Under the pieces are notes generated by a model. That model did no database searches. It had not been told where the DNA came from and saw only the letters and a list, made by a program, of their open reading frames with translations. Position numbers and translations under genes: made by a program. Shown here piece by piece: positions 34,360 through 43,723 of a stretch of 64,000 bases of DNA. The stretch's first letter is position 1, and each line of letters begins with the position of its first letter. This DNA is from Pyrinomonadaceae bacterium. Its GTDB lineage: Bacteria; Acidobacteriota; Blastocatellia; Pyrinomonadales; Pyrinomonadaceae. Where the stretch lies: positions 1 to 64,000 of the forward strand of contig JAJQRF010000004.1 in the NCBI GenBank assembly GCA_021228405.1, given 5' to 3'.

Positions 34360-35913
34360 TTATTCAACCGCCGGTGTCAAAACCAATAAAACGCGTCGGT
34401 TTTTGGCGCGGTTGGCATTCGTGTTGTTTGCCGCGATCGGGAGATTTGCGCCCATTCCTTTGGCTTCAAAACGATTTTCGGCAATTCCGTAGGTCGTCAT
34501 TTTTCCGACGATCGCCTGTGCGCGTTCCTGCGTTAGAGTGTTTAATTCTTCGGGCGTTCCCTTGTCGTCCGTGTGCGATTCGACCGTGATCTTATAATCC
34601 GGATTGCCCGATAAAATCTGTCCGATTGCCTGTAATTTCACATCTGCCGTCGGCGCAAAACCGCTTTCACGGATTCCTGACCAGATATTTTCGGGCAAGG
34701 TCAGAATAATGCCGTTTCCGTTCGTTCCGACCGAGCCGTATTTTTTCAGCGATGCCATCAAAACAGGCTGATTTGCCAGAATCGCATTGATTCTTTCTTC
34801 CTTGCGGCGTTGTTCCTGCTCGGCTTGGCTTTGCGCTTCGATCTGGTTGATGCGGTTTTTGTAGCCTTCCGATTCGACCTTTGTTTTGCCGAGTTCTTCA
34901 CGCGCTTTGCCGAGTTCGGCGCGTAGGTCTTTGATCTGATTTGAATAATTCAAAGCATCGCGTTCGGCAAGCTCGCGGTTGCGGATTTCTCTTGCCAGTT
35001 CAGCTTTCAGATCGTCGATCTGCTGTTGCGCGTCGGCATAGCGTTCTTCGGCTTGTCTTACTTCCGCGTCCTGACGAGTTTTTTCGTTGCGCTGATCGCG
35101 GGCTTGTTTGCGCGTGTAAGCCGTATTTTCGGCTTTTACCGCCGCCGAAATCGCCTGCCGCGCCGTGATGTCAACCTGTTCCTCGGGACGGTCGGCTTTC
35201 CACGCATTCTCGGCATTTTGCTCTAAAGTGACGGCTTGCTGATATTCTTCCGACGCATCGCGTTCGGCTCCGGCAAATTTCGCCAGCGCGATCGCTTGTT
35301 TCGCCTGTAAAATGGTCGAAGGCGTTTTTGAATAATCCAATTCGGCGATCTCAGGCGTGCGCGCATCGCGGAAAAAGTCGGACGAATTGCCGAAATACTG
35401 AATCGCCCGCGTCGTCGCGAGAGTTCTGCCGCTCGGCGCATACGGGCTTAAATTTTCGAGCATAATCGCCTGTGACGGGCGCGAAACGAGAAAGTGCGGT
35501 TCGGCGGTGATAATCAAAGCAAACGTTTGAAGCGGCGTTGTGACCGAAATCTTTGAATCGAATTCAAAAAATCCGCGGCGTTTGATCTCGCCGAGATTGT
35601 TTATCTGACCGTCGGGCGAAACCGCCCATAAAACATAAGTCGCGTAACCCGCGCCGAGCTCGAACGGGCGCGGCATTTTTGAAACCGAAAGTTCGATCTC
35701 GGTTCCGTTGCGGCTCGTGCGTTTGATCTTGGCTTCGCCCTTCATCCGCGGAAAGCGCGTCGTGCCGCGAAACTGCGTGTAAACGACTTCGTCCAACGGA
35801 TATGTAATTGCCGTCGTCTGCCGTGCAACGTCAACCTGTCCGAAAGAAAATACTGCAAATGATAAAATGAATGCGAAAATGAATATAAATTTGATTGGCT
35901 TTGAATTTTGCAT
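34360..35913 (-). CDS. OmpA-family outer-membrane/peptidoglycan-binding lipoprotein-like protein
   Basis: This is a 517-residue exported protein with signal peptide IKFIFIFAFILSFAVFSFGQ. Residues 40-190 are beta-rich. A long Ala/Glu/Arg coiled coil follows (about 225-385, QAEERYADAQQQIDDLKAEL). The C-terminal OmpA domain (about 395-510) carries VESHTDDKGTPEELNTLTQERA and NRRVLL, the peptidoglycan-binding signature. It probably tethers the envelope to the cell wall. The start ATG at 35913 is preceded by AGGAGA. It is divergent from the ABC exporter gene. Confidence 0.9.
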   Translation of the reverse strand: MQNSKPIKFIFIFAFILSFAVFSFGQVDVARQTTAITYPLDEVVYTQFRGTTRFPRMKGEAKIKRTSRNGTEIELSVSKMPRPFELGAGYATYVLWAVSPDGQINNLGEIKRRGFFEFDSKISVTTPLQTFALIITAEPHFLVSRPSQAIMLENLSPYAPSGRTLATTRAIQYFGNSSDFFRDARTPEIAELDYSKTPSTILQAKQAIALAKFAGAERDASEEYQQAVTLEQNAENAWKADRPEEQVDITARQAISAAVKAENTAYTRKQARDQRNEKTRQDAEVRQAEERYADAQQQIDDLKAELAREIRNRELAERDALNYSNQIKDLRAELGKAREELGKTKVESEGYKNRINQIEAQSQAEQEQRRKEERINAILANQPVLMASLKKYGSVGTNGNGIILTLPENIWSGIRESGFAPTADVKLQAIGQILSGNPDYKITVESHTDDKGTPEELNTLTQERAQAIVGKMTTYGIAENRFEAKGMGANLPIAANNTNANRAKNRRVLLVLTPAVE

Positions 35914-36031
35914 AGTTCTCCTGAATCAGCGGTGCTTTTGAAAAGATGCCATATTTTATTTTCGAGTTGCAAACGTAAGTGTTTTGGACTTTGTTTCAGT
36001 AATTAAAGTATATTCTATCATTTATTGTCCG

Positions 36032-37831
36032 ATGAACGATTTTAAAAGACTGCTCAAATATCTGCGTCCGCACTGGACGACTTTCGCAATTGCATTGATC
36101 GCAATGGTCTTCGTTGCCGTTTTTGAAACGGCGATCGCGGGTTTGCTCGTGCCGATCCTCGAACAATTCACACCGAATTCGGTGAAAGGCGCATCGACGG
36201 TTTTCGATCTGCAAAAATTTGTTCCGAAGGACAGTTGGCAAAAACAATGGATCGCCATTTCGATAATGCTCATCCTGTTCACCGCCGGAAAAGCCGTCGC
36301 CGAATATTTTTCGTCTTACCTGATGGCAAAGATCGGACAAACCGCCGTTTTACAACTTCGGCAGGAACTTTACAATCATCTGCTCAAACAATCAGCGAAT
36401 TTCTTTGAAAAACAGCGCACGAATTATCTCGTTTCCAGATTGGTAAACAGTTGTTCGGCGATCGAATATGCGGTTTCCGCCAATATGCGCGACGTTTTGC
36501 GCGAAAGTTTTATGCTGATCTTTTTCATCAGTTCGGCGTTTTATTTCAATTGGCGTTTGATGCTCGGCGCGTTGATAATCGCCCCGATCATCGGCGGCTT
36601 GACCTCGAAATTCAGTAAAGCCTTACGCAAGCTCGCCGAAGAATCTTACGAAGGCAACAAACTTTTGACCGACACGGCGCAGGAAACGCTGGCGAATCAG
36701 ACGATTGTGAAAGCATACATCGCGGAAGAACGCGAAAAATCGAGATTTGCGAAAGTTGCGAACATCATCGCCCGCGCCAATCTGCGTTCCGGACAGATTG
36801 CCGCAACTTCGCCACCGACCATCGATATTATCGGAACTTCGGCGATCATCGTTCTGTTTTATTTCGGTCTGCGCGAGATAAATAACGGTGTGATGGACGC
36901 GCCGCAATTTTTCACTTTCCTGTTTTTCCTTTTCAGAAGCTACGACCCGATGCGGAAAATTTCGCGTCAGCATAATGAAATCTCGAAGGCATTTGCGGCG
37001 GCAAAGGACGTTTGGAATATCTTGGACGAAAACGAGATTTTGCCAGAAAAACCGAACGCCGTCGAGCTCAAGCCTTTGCAGGAAAAGATCGAACTTAAAA
37101 ACGTTTCGTTCAATTACCAAAACGACGAAAAGCAGATTTTGAAAAACGTCGATCTCGAAATCCCGAGAGGCTCGGTCGTCGCGCTCGTCGGCGAAAGCGG
37201 CGGCGGAAAATCGACATTAATCAAACTTTTACAGAGGCTTTACGACCCGACGAACGGCGAAATTCGCTGGGACGAAACCGATCTGCGCGATGCGAAAATC
37301 CTGTCTTTGAAAAAGCAGATCGCGCTTGTCACGCAGGAAACCGTGCTTTTCAACGACACGATCCGCTACAACATTTCCTACGGAAAACCCGACGCGACCG
37401 AAGCGGAAATCGCCGAAGCCGCCCGCATCGCTTTTGCAGACGATTTCATCGAAGAATTGCCGAACAAATATGAAACCATCGTCGGCGAACGCGGGATTTT
37501 CCTTTCCGGCGGTCAGCGTCAGCGCATCGCGATTGCCCGCGCCGTGTTGATAAACGCGCCCGTTCTGATTCTGGACGAAGCGACTTCCGCGCTCGATGCC
37601 GAAAGCGAAAGATTGGTGCAAAAAGCATTGGCAAATCTGATGAAAAATAAAACGTCCGTCGTCATCGCGCACCGTCTTTCGACCATTCGCAAAGCAGATA
37701 AGATCGTCGTGATGGAAAAAGGCAGAATAATCCAAGCGGGAACGCATCACGAATTGCTCGAAAAAGGCGGAACTTATAAAAAATTATACGAACTGCAATT
37801 TGCAGAAGACGAAGTTTTAGAGAATATTTAA
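36032..37831 (+). CDS. ABC exporter, MsbA/lipid-A-flippase-like half transporter
   Basis: This 599-residue fusion of a six-helix type IV ABC membrane domain (residues about 15-310) and an ATPase domain has Walker A GESGGGKSTLIK, the Q-loop in VTQETVLFND, signature LSGGQRQRIAIARA, Walker B VLILDEATSALDAES and H-loop AHRLSTIRKADK. It is a homodimer in the inner membrane and probably flips lipids or lipooligosaccharide. ATG 36032 is chosen because the upstream start adds 16 residues that do not fit the family. yicC follows after three bases, forming one operon with gmk and rpoZ. Confidence 0.92.
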   Translation: MNDFKRLLKYLRPHWTTFAIALIAMVFVAVFETAIAGLLVPILEQFTPNSVKGASTVFDLQKFVPKDSWQKQWIAISIMLILFTAGKAVAEYFSSYLMAKIGQTAVLQLRQELYNHLLKQSANFFEKQRTNYLVSRLVNSCSAIEYAVSANMRDVLRESFMLIFFISSAFYFNWRLMLGALIIAPIIGGLTSKFSKALRKLAEESYEGNKLLTDTAQETLANQTIVKAYIAEEREKSRFAKVANIIARANLRSGQIAATSPPTIDIIGTSAIIVLFYFGLREINNGVMDAPQFFTFLFFLFRSYDPMRKISRQHNEISKAFAAAKDVWNILDENEILPEKPNAVELKPLQEKIELKNVSFNYQNDEKQILKNVDLEIPRGSVVALVGESGGGKSTLIKLLQRLYDPTNGEIRWDETDLRDAKILSLKKQIALVTQETVLFNDTIRYNISYGKPDATEAEIAEAARIAFADDFIEELPNKYETIVGERGIFLSGGQRQRIAIARAVLINAPVLILDEATSALDAESERLVQKALANLMKNKTSVVIAHRLSTIRKADKIVVMEKGRIIQAGTHHELLEKGGTYKKLYELQFAEDEVLENI

Positions 37832-37834
37832 CTT

Positions 37835-38713
37835 ATGAAATCAATGACCGGATTCGGACGCGGCGCGGTAAACAGCGAAAATTTTGCCGTCAGCGTCGAA
37901 TTAAAAACAGTAAACAATCGCTTTTTAGATATAAATCTGCGGCTTTCGGGCGAGCTTCAACAGCTTGAAACGAACATCAAACGCCAGATTACCAATCGCC
38001 TTTCACGCGGTCGCGTCGAAGTGAATCTGACCTACGAACGCACGAACGAGATCGTTTACGAACTCAATCGTCCGATGATCGCGGGTTATCTGGCGGCGAT
38101 GAAACAGATGCAGGACGAATTTTCATTGGCGGGCGAACCCGATCTGAACGTCATTGCGCGTCTGCCGAACGTTTTACTGCCGAAAAAAGACGATCTCGAA
38201 GAAGATTTCGTCAAAGGTTTTGAAGATGCGGTCAATATCGCGCTCGACGACCTCGAAAAAATGCGCGAAAACGAAGGCGAGATTTTGAAAACCGAACTCG
38301 AATTCCGCCTTTCCGAGATCGAAAACCGAATCCCGACGATCAAAGCCGAGTCCGACAAGGTTTCCGACGAATATCTCGTTCGTTTGCAGAAAAAGGTTAA
38401 TGATTTTCTCGCAAAATCAGATTCGCAAATCGAACTGGATCAGGGAAGGTTGGCGCAGGAAGTCGCGTATTTAGCCGACCGAAGCGATATTTCCGAAGAA
38501 ATTCAGCGGTTAAAAAGTCACATCGAACAATTTCGCGCAATTATGAGCGAAACGAACGATGTCGGGAAACGTTTGGACTTTTTAACGCAGGAATTAAACC
38601 GCGAAGCAAACACGATCGCGTCCAAAACCAACAATTTAGTGGTCAAAGAAAATGCGCTTGCCATCAAAAGCGAGATCGAAAAGATTCGCGAACAAGTGCA
38701 GAACGTCGAATAA
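37835..38713 (+). CDS. yicC: YicC family endoribonuclease
   Basis: This 292-residue protein has the typical start MKSMTGFGRGA, an N-terminal YicC domain, and a C-terminal DUF1732 domain with LDQGRLAQEVAYLADRSDISEEIQRLKSHIEQF and DFLTQELNREANTIASK. Members degrade RNA and are usually encoded just upstream of gmk, as here. It starts three bases after the ABC exporter stop, with 113 bp (a repeat) to gmk. Confidence 0.95.
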   Translation: MKSMTGFGRGAVNSENFAVSVELKTVNNRFLDINLRLSGELQQLETNIKRQITNRLSRGRVEVNLTYERTNEIVYELNRPMIAGYLAAMKQMQDEFSLAGEPDLNVIARLPNVLLPKKDDLEEDFVKGFEDAVNIALDDLEKMRENEGEILKTELEFRLSEIENRIPTIKAESDKVSDEYLVRLQKKVNDFLAKSDSQIELDQGRLAQEVAYLADRSDISEEIQRLKSHIEQFRAIMSETNDVGKRLDFLTQELNREANTIASKTNNLVVKENALAIKSEIEKIREQVQNVE

Positions 38714-38825
<112 letters not shown>

Positions 38826-38826
38826 T

Positions 38827-39447
38827 ATGAAGGGTAATTTAATCATCATCAGTTCACCGTCGGGCGGCGGGAAAGGGACTTTGATACGGGAGATTTTGAA
38901 AATCGTTCCGAATATCGGTTATTCGGTTTCGATGACGACGCGCCAGATACGCGACGGTGAAGTTGACGGCAAAGATTATTTTTTCGTCACTAAGGACGAA
39001 TTTCTCGATGCGATCGGGCGCGATGAATTTATCGAATTTGCCGAAGTTCACGGAAATTTCTACGGCACATCCGTCAAACAGGTCGAAGCCGAAATTCTGA
39101 AAGGCAACGACGTAATTCTGGAAATCGACGTGCAGGGCGCGGCAATTGTCCGTAAGAAAATGCCCGCAAGCGTCGCGATTTTCATTTTGCCGCCGTCGTT
39201 TGAAGTTTTAAAGGCGCGTTTGACGGCTCGCAATACTGAAACGGCGGAAAATCTGGCGTTACGTCTGCGAAATTCGTATGATGAGGTAAATCAGTTTGAA
39301 CATTTCGATTATGTCGTTATTAACAACGAGATCGAACCTGCCGTCAACGACCTGAAAAGCGTGATTTTTGCAGAAAGATTAAAGAGAGATAGACAAACCG
39401 ATACGATTCAAGGTATTTTAGATAGTTTCGATGTGTCGAAATTTTAG
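38827..39447 (+). CDS. gmk: Guanylate kinase
   Basis: This enzyme phosphorylates GMP to GDP with ATP. It has 206 residues. The P-loop is SSPSGGGKGTLIRE, the GMP-binding region is SMTTRQIRDGEVDGKDYFFV and EFAEVHGNFYGTS, and the lid is ARNTETAENLALRL. The Ser-Pro-Ser-Gly-Gly-Gly-Lys-Gly loop is slightly unusual (GKGT in place of GKST) but Lys is kept. It lies in the yicC-gmk-rpoZ order. A low-complexity repeat sits directly upstream, so translation may start without a Shine-Dalgarno site. Confidence 0.95.
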   Translation: MKGNLIIISSPSGGGKGTLIREILKIVPNIGYSVSMTTRQIRDGEVDGKDYFFVTKDEFLDAIGRDEFIEFAEVHGNFYGTSVKQVEAEILKGNDVILEIDVQGAAIVRKKMPASVAIFILPPSFEVLKARLTARNTETAENLALRLRNSYDEVNQFEHFDYVVINNEIEPAVNDLKSVIFAERLKRDRQTDTIQGILDSFDVSKF

Positions 39448-39477
39448 ATATATTAGAGATTGGAGAAAATAGGAAAT

Positions 39478-39711
39478 ATGGTTGAAGAAACCGGAGAAAT
39501 TTTAGAAGAAAACGAAGAAGTTGAAGAACAAGCGATTCCCGACATTGATTCAAAATATCGAATGATCATTCTCGCGGCACAGCGTAGTAAGCAACTGCAA
39601 CGCGGCGCGATTCCGCGCGTTGACGCAGACATCCGCAAAAACAAACCGACCCGCGTTGCAATGCGCGAGATCAAAGAACAGAAAGTCAATTTTGAAATTT
39701 TAGACAACTAA
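39478..39711 (+). CDS. rpoZ: RNA polymerase omega subunit
   Basis: This 77-residue subunit aids assembly of beta'. The core motif is DSKYRMIILAAQRSKQLQRG followed by KPTRVAMREI, and the N-terminal part is an acidic stretch. I use ATG 39478, with AGGA just upstream. The in-frame TTG at 39460 would add six residues. It lies 30 bp behind gmk, as in many bacteria, and is followed by a terminator. Confidence 0.92.
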   Translation: MVEETGEILEENEEVEEQAIPDIDSKYRMIILAAQRSKQLQRGAIPRVDADIRKNKPTRVAMREIKEQKVNFEILDN

Positions 39712-39731
39712 ATTTTGCTGAAAAATTTTGT

Positions 39732-39766
39732 AAAATTGCCGTTTGTATTTTGCTGACGGCAATTTT
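39732..39766. terminator. Terminator of the ABC-yicC-gmk-rpoZ operon
   Basis: The stem aaaattgccgt/acggcaatttt has a 13-base loop and lies between convergent rpoZ and the HExxH gene. Confidence 0.8.
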
Positions 39767-39772
39767 CTGTTT

Positions 39773-40207
39773 TTAAATTTCGTTCCGCTTGCAGAAACTT
39801 TCCGCTACTTCCCTCGCTTCGATCTCGAACGGGATGTTCAGATAAGCACGGTGACGGCTTGCAAAATCGAGTTTGGTTTCTTTTTTCAGGTTGTTGCGGT
39901 AATCGCGCAGATATTTATATAGAAACTTAAAAAAACCTTCGCGTTTGTATTGCAGAACGTGTGCGATCTCGTGCGCGACGAGATTTTCGGGCAAGCGCGG
40001 CTTATCTTTTGAATTGAACGAAACGAGTTCGGGCAAAATGAAAATCCGTGCGCCGATGGTGATTCCCTGAATTTTCATGGTATGAGTGATTAATTTTGAA
40101 AATCTACCTGTATAAAAACAGATCGGCGGCAAGACAAATTTTTCATCATTTAAATATTCCCTGAAAAATTTTTCGAGTTTTCGCGCCGAGCTTTCCGCAA
40201 GTTTCAT
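39773..40207 (-). CDS. Putative metallopeptidase-like HExxH protein
   Basis: This 144-residue protein has HEIAHVLQY in LVAHEIAHVLQYKREG, the zinc-binding HExxH pattern, and a later acidic region (FEIEAREVA) that could give a third ligand. The layout resembles DUF4157-type domains, which are often attached to larger secreted proteins but stand alone here. No signal peptide is present. It lies downstream of the CsbD gene but behind that gene's terminator. Protease activity is unproven. Confidence 0.7.
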   Translation of the reverse strand: MKLAESSARKLEKFFREYLNDEKFVLPPICFYTGRFSKLITHTMKIQGITIGARIFILPELVSFNSKDKPRLPENLVAHEIAHVLQYKREGFFKFLYKYLRDYRNNLKKETKLDFASRHRAYLNIPFEIEAREVAESFCKRNEI

Positions 40208-40210
40208 AAG

Positions 40211-40246
40211 AAAATAAGAGCCGCTTTTGCAAACGGCTCTTATTTT
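40211..40246 (-). terminator. Terminator behind the CsbD gene
   Basis: The stem aaaataagagccg/cggctcttatttt, with a T tail on the minus strand, lies between the CsbD stop and the start of the HExxH gene. Confidence 0.8.
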
Positions 40247-40255
40247 AACATTAAA

Positions 40256-40492
40256 CTAACTGCGGTTGATATTCTTTCCGGCATTGCTGATCGCGTCGCC
40301 GACGGCATCGACCGTTTCGGAAACTCCGCGCTTAAATTTGCCCCAGGTTTCCTGTGTTTCACCTTCGGCTCGCTGAACCTCGCCCTCGGCTTCCAGATCG
40401 CGGTCGTTCGTCGCTTCGCCGACCTTGTCCTTTACCGCACCTTTGACCTGTTCCCACGTCCCTTTGATTTCGTCTTTATTTGGAATTGCCAT
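40256..40492 (-). CDS. CsbD family stress-response protein
   Basis: This 78-residue hydrophilic protein has the CsbD start (KDEIKGTWEQVKGAVKDKVGEATNDRDLEAEGEVQRAEG). Family members are abundant under general stress, and their biochemical role is not known. AGGGAG precedes the ATG at 40492. It is probably a single-gene unit, with its own terminator downstream. Confidence 0.9.
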   Translation of the reverse strand: MAIPNKDEIKGTWEQVKGAVKDKVGEATNDRDLEAEGEVQRAEGETQETWGKFKRGVSETVDAVGDAISNAGKNINRS

Positions 40493-40636
40493 AAATTTTC
40501 TCCCTTGTTCGTTTTATATATTGAATTAATTTAATACAAACCAATTCATACAAAAAGAATCTGTGCAATTCTCAAGCCAAATCCGAAATCTGAAAAATTT
40601 GAAAGTAATTTCCCGGAAATTATCATTCGCTAATTT

Positions 40637-41467
40637 TCATTTTTCCATTTTTTCCAAATCCGCCTTGATCGTTATTTCGCTCCCGGTGTTGAGCATCATC
40701 GTTCGATCCCACGTGATGAATCCTCTTTTCTTGATTGAGATTTTGTGTTCTCCGCTCTTCAGTTTTATGGTCGAAGGAGTATTTCCGACAAACATCCCGT
40801 CGATCATAATCTCCGCGCCTTCCGGGTCGGATTTTACTGCAACATTAATTTCGGTGCCTTCATTTCCTGCCGAACCTGCCGAATTAAATGTCTGTGAAAT
40901 CGTTTGAGTTGAAACGCCGAGTTTCTTCAGATCGAATGAAATATCGCCCGCAACATAAGCGGTAATTTCAGTTCCTTTCGGAATGGTGATGTCCTTACCT
41001 TTCATAAATAGGAAAAGAGGTGCCGCAATCGGGAAAAAGATTGCCGTGGCGACAATGGCTCCCGTCATCGTTCCCGTACTGCCTTTCCCTTTTCCTTCCC
41101 TTGTTGCCCGGAGCGGTATCTTATCGCCGGAAACCAGCCGGATCGAATCCAGCACGATGTCCAGTTTTCCGGCTTTGCCCATTCTTCCTTTCGGCTTCGC
41201 ATTTGTAACGGAGCCCATCGCCGTCGAACCTCTCGGAATTATGGTAATATCACCGACTTTGACATCTTCCATCACATCGAAATCTACGGATTCGCCGATT
41301 TTTGCATCGGCGGAAGACATCGTTCTGTTTAATCTTAATTTGACTGGAGTAGCATCCGTTAGAGTGACTACGTTAGTTTGCGCCTGCGCAGATCGGGGAA
41401 ATAACAAAAAGCAAATGCCATTTTGCAAAATAGCAATTGCAAGCAAAATTGAAAGAGATTTTTTCAT
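40637..41467 (-). CDS. Secreted PEGA-domain protein
   Basis: This is a 276-residue exported protein with a signal peptide (SILLAIAILQNGICFLL...AQAQ). The first half (about 35-190) resembles outer-surface beta modules (VTLTDATPVKLRLNRTMSSA, GKGKGSTG), with a hydrophobic stretch AIVATAIFFPIAAPLFLFM that may be membrane-associated. Residues about 205-272 are a PEGA domain (SDPEGAEIMIDGMFVGNTP, GEHKISIKKRGF), a surface-layer-type fold. The role is probably structural in the envelope. Confidence 0.85.
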   Translation of the reverse strand: MKKSLSILLAIAILQNGICFLLFPRSAQAQTNVVTLTDATPVKLRLNRTMSSADAKIGESVDFDVMEDVKVGDITIIPRGSTAMGSVTNAKPKGRMGKAGKLDIVLDSIRLVSGDKIPLRATREGKGKGSTGTMTGAIVATAIFFPIAAPLFLFMKGKDITIPKGTEITAYVAGDISFDLKKLGVSTQTISQTFNSAGSAGNEGTEINVAVKSDPEGAEIMIDGMFVGNTPSTIKLKSGEHKISIKKRGFITWDRTMMLNTGSEITIKADLEKMEK

Positions 41468-41826
41468 TTTATTGTCCTCTGATTTTTAATTTAATTTTTA
41501 AGAAATTGTCACAAAAGGCGTTTGACAAAAATTTATAAGTTTGACGGGGATCAAATACAATTGTCGAAATTTTGCTTTAATTTGTTTTATTCTCAGGGTT
41601 TACCGACTCGATTGAGATTCGGTGCGCAAAGTTCCGCCAAGCATTTTTCACCTCATACATATATATGAGAAAGTTCGGCGAAACATTACATCATTAATTC
41701 GGATAAGATAGATCAATGGTTGAGAGTTTCGTTTTAGGAGGACTTTTTATTCATGAAACCGGAGATTTTTATTGTGCGCAGATTGTGTTAATGCCACAAA
41801 TTATTTGGAAAATATTTGGAAAACAA
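41468..41826. other. Intergenic gap with a possible 12-codon ORF
   Basis: The gap contains the dyad ctcatacatatatatgag (about 41653-41670) and, at 41736-41742, a perfect AGGAGGA site ten bases before an ATG that opens a 12-codon frame, MKPEIFIVRRLC (41753-41791). It could be a leader-type or microprotein ORF or chance. No other gene is convincing. Confidence 0.3.
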
Positions 41827-41856
41827 AAAAGGCAGAGCGTTTTCGCTCTGCCTTTT
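41827..41856 (-). terminator. Terminator of the ETF-QO gene
   Basis: A 13-bp stem (aaaaggcagagcg with cgctctgcctttt) has a 4-base loop and a T run on the minus strand, ten bases past the ETF-QO stop. Confidence 0.85.
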
Positions 41857-41865
41857 CATTTTGCA

Positions 41866-43578
41866 TCACATTCCCTTGTAATTGGGACCGCCGCCGCCTT
41901 CGGGCGTGACCCAGTTGATGATCTGATACGGGTCGGCGATGTCGCAGGTTTTGCAGTGGACGCAGTTTGAAAAATTAACCTTCAATTCCCTGCGTTCGGT
42001 TTTCGGATTGACTTCCATTTCGTAAACCGCCGCCGGACAGAATCGCTGGCACGGATTGCCGTATTCTTCGGCACAGCGCGTCGCGCAGATTTCCGTGTCG
42101 AGAACGTGCAGATGCGAAGGCTGATCTTCGTCGTGCGCCACGCCCGCGTGATAAACGTCGGTCACTTTGTCGAAAGTCAGTTTCTTGTCGAATTTGACGT
42201 TCGTATAACGGTCGGCAAATTTCTCGTTGTTGAAATCTTCGAGCTTCGCCATTCTTTCGTGTCCGGCAACGTGATGTTCCATCGGCATAAAGCCCCACGC
42301 GTAACCGCCCGTGATGAACTGCAATCCGCCGTTGACGAGAGCCATCCAGCGACCCGATTGAAACGACGCGTGAAAATTGCGGACGGGATAAAGCTCATCG
42401 TAAATCCAGCTCGTGTTTACTTTTCGCTCGAATTCCTTGAGCGTCTTTGAAGTAAAATCGCCCTGCTCGAACGCCGAAACGATTGTTTCAGCCGCGAGCA
42501 TTCCCGATTTCATCGCCGTGTGAATTCCTTTGATGCGCTGACCGTTCAAAAACGAAGCGCAATCGCCGACGAGCAGAACGCCGTCCGCGTAAAGTTGCGG
42601 CATCGTCCACCAACCGCCCGCGTTGATGGTTTTCGCGCCGTATTTAATCATTTTGCCGCCTTCGAGAATTTCCGCGATGGCGGGATGCGTCTTGAATTTC
42701 TGAAATTCGGCGTGCGGGTCGATGTTCGGATCGACATAATCCAAGCCCGTCACGTAACCGATGCTCAGAATGTTGTTCTTCATCCCGTAAAGCCAGCCGC
42801 CGCCGTAGGTCTGCGTGTCGGACGGAAAACCGAGCGTATGAATGACCTTGCCTTCCTCGAATTTTCCTGCCGGAAGTTCCCACAGTTCCTTTACGCCGAG
42901 CGAAAAAACCTGCGGTTCTTTGCCTTCGTTCAAACCCAATCTCTGCGTCAACTGCTTTGCCAGACTTCCGCGCGAACCTTCGCCGAGCACGGTAACTTTC
43001 GCCAGCAGATCAACGCCCGGCTCGAAATTTCCCTTCGGATGTCCTTCCTTGTCGATTCCCTTGTCGCCCGTGCGGATGCCGATCACGCGGTCGTTTTCGT
43101 CATAGAGAACTTCGGACGCGGGAAATTCGGGAAAGATGTTGATTCCGGCTTCCTCGCATTTTTCCGCGAGCCATTCGCACATTTTGCTCAAACTGATGAT
43201 GTATTTGCCTTTATTTTTGAGCGGCGGCGGCACTATCGGCGCGTTGAGCAGCTTGTTTTCGGTCAGATACCAGAAAGCATCTTCGGTCACGGCGGCATCG
43301 ACGGGACAACCTTGTTCGAGAAAATCGGGCATCAATTCGCGGAGCGCGATCGGGTCCATCACCGCGCCCGACAGGATGTGCGCACCGACGAACGAGCCTT
43401 TTTCGACGATGCCGATCTCAAGCTCGTCGATCTTTTTCACGCCTCGCTTGATTCCCTTTTCGACGAGTTCGTTATGTTCGGCGACGGCTTTTTTCAAGTA
43501 AAGAGCCGCCGCTAAGTTTGCCGGACCCGCGCCGACAAACACCACGTCCATTTCAAGTTGTTCACGTTCGATATTCAT
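41866..43578 (-). CDS. Electron transfer flavoprotein-ubiquinone oxidoreductase
   Basis: This membrane-associated enzyme passes electrons from reduced ETF (fatty-acid and amino-acid oxidation) to the quinone pool. It is 570 residues long. The N-terminal FAD loop is VVFVGAGPANLAAALYL, GSFVGAHILSGAVMDP is typical of the family, and the C-terminal ferredoxin-like part holds the 4Fe-4S ligands in FSNCVHCKTCDIADPYQIINW plus an upstream Cys group (CATRCAEEYGNPCQRFCP). It ends GGGGPNYKGM as the family does. No etfAB genes lie nearby. Confidence 0.95.
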   Translation of the reverse strand: MNIEREQLEMDVVFVGAGPANLAAALYLKKAVAEHNELVEKGIKRGVKKIDELEIGIVEKGSFVGAHILSGAVMDPIALRELMPDFLEQGCPVDAAVTEDAFWYLTENKLLNAPIVPPPLKNKGKYIISLSKMCEWLAEKCEEAGINIFPEFPASEVLYDENDRVIGIRTGDKGIDKEGHPKGNFEPGVDLLAKVTVLGEGSRGSLAKQLTQRLGLNEGKEPQVFSLGVKELWELPAGKFEEGKVIHTLGFPSDTQTYGGGWLYGMKNNILSIGYVTGLDYVDPNIDPHAEFQKFKTHPAIAEILEGGKMIKYGAKTINAGGWWTMPQLYADGVLLVGDCASFLNGQRIKGIHTAMKSGMLAAETIVSAFEQGDFTSKTLKEFERKVNTSWIYDELYPVRNFHASFQSGRWMALVNGGLQFITGGYAWGFMPMEHHVAGHERMAKLEDFNNEKFADRYTNVKFDKKLTFDKVTDVYHAGVAHDEDQPSHLHVLDTEICATRCAEEYGNPCQRFCPAAVYEMEVNPKTERRELKVNFSNCVHCKTCDIADPYQIINWVTPEGGGGPNYKGM

Positions 43579-43723
43579 ATTTTTATATTTTGCAGTTTGC
43601 GGTCAAGAAAAATGAATGACCATTCAGTTTTATCAAAAGTATAACAGATTGTTTATTGAAAACTTAACTAATTGAATGATTTTGTTAGAATCATTATGAC
43701 AAAATCTTAAAAGCGTCACAAAA

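Noticed and set aside
42520-43515. 331-codon open frame opposite the ETF-QO gene
   Set aside because: It is the antisense shadow of a secure gene with strong codon bias. It has no ribosome site and no recognisable protein features.
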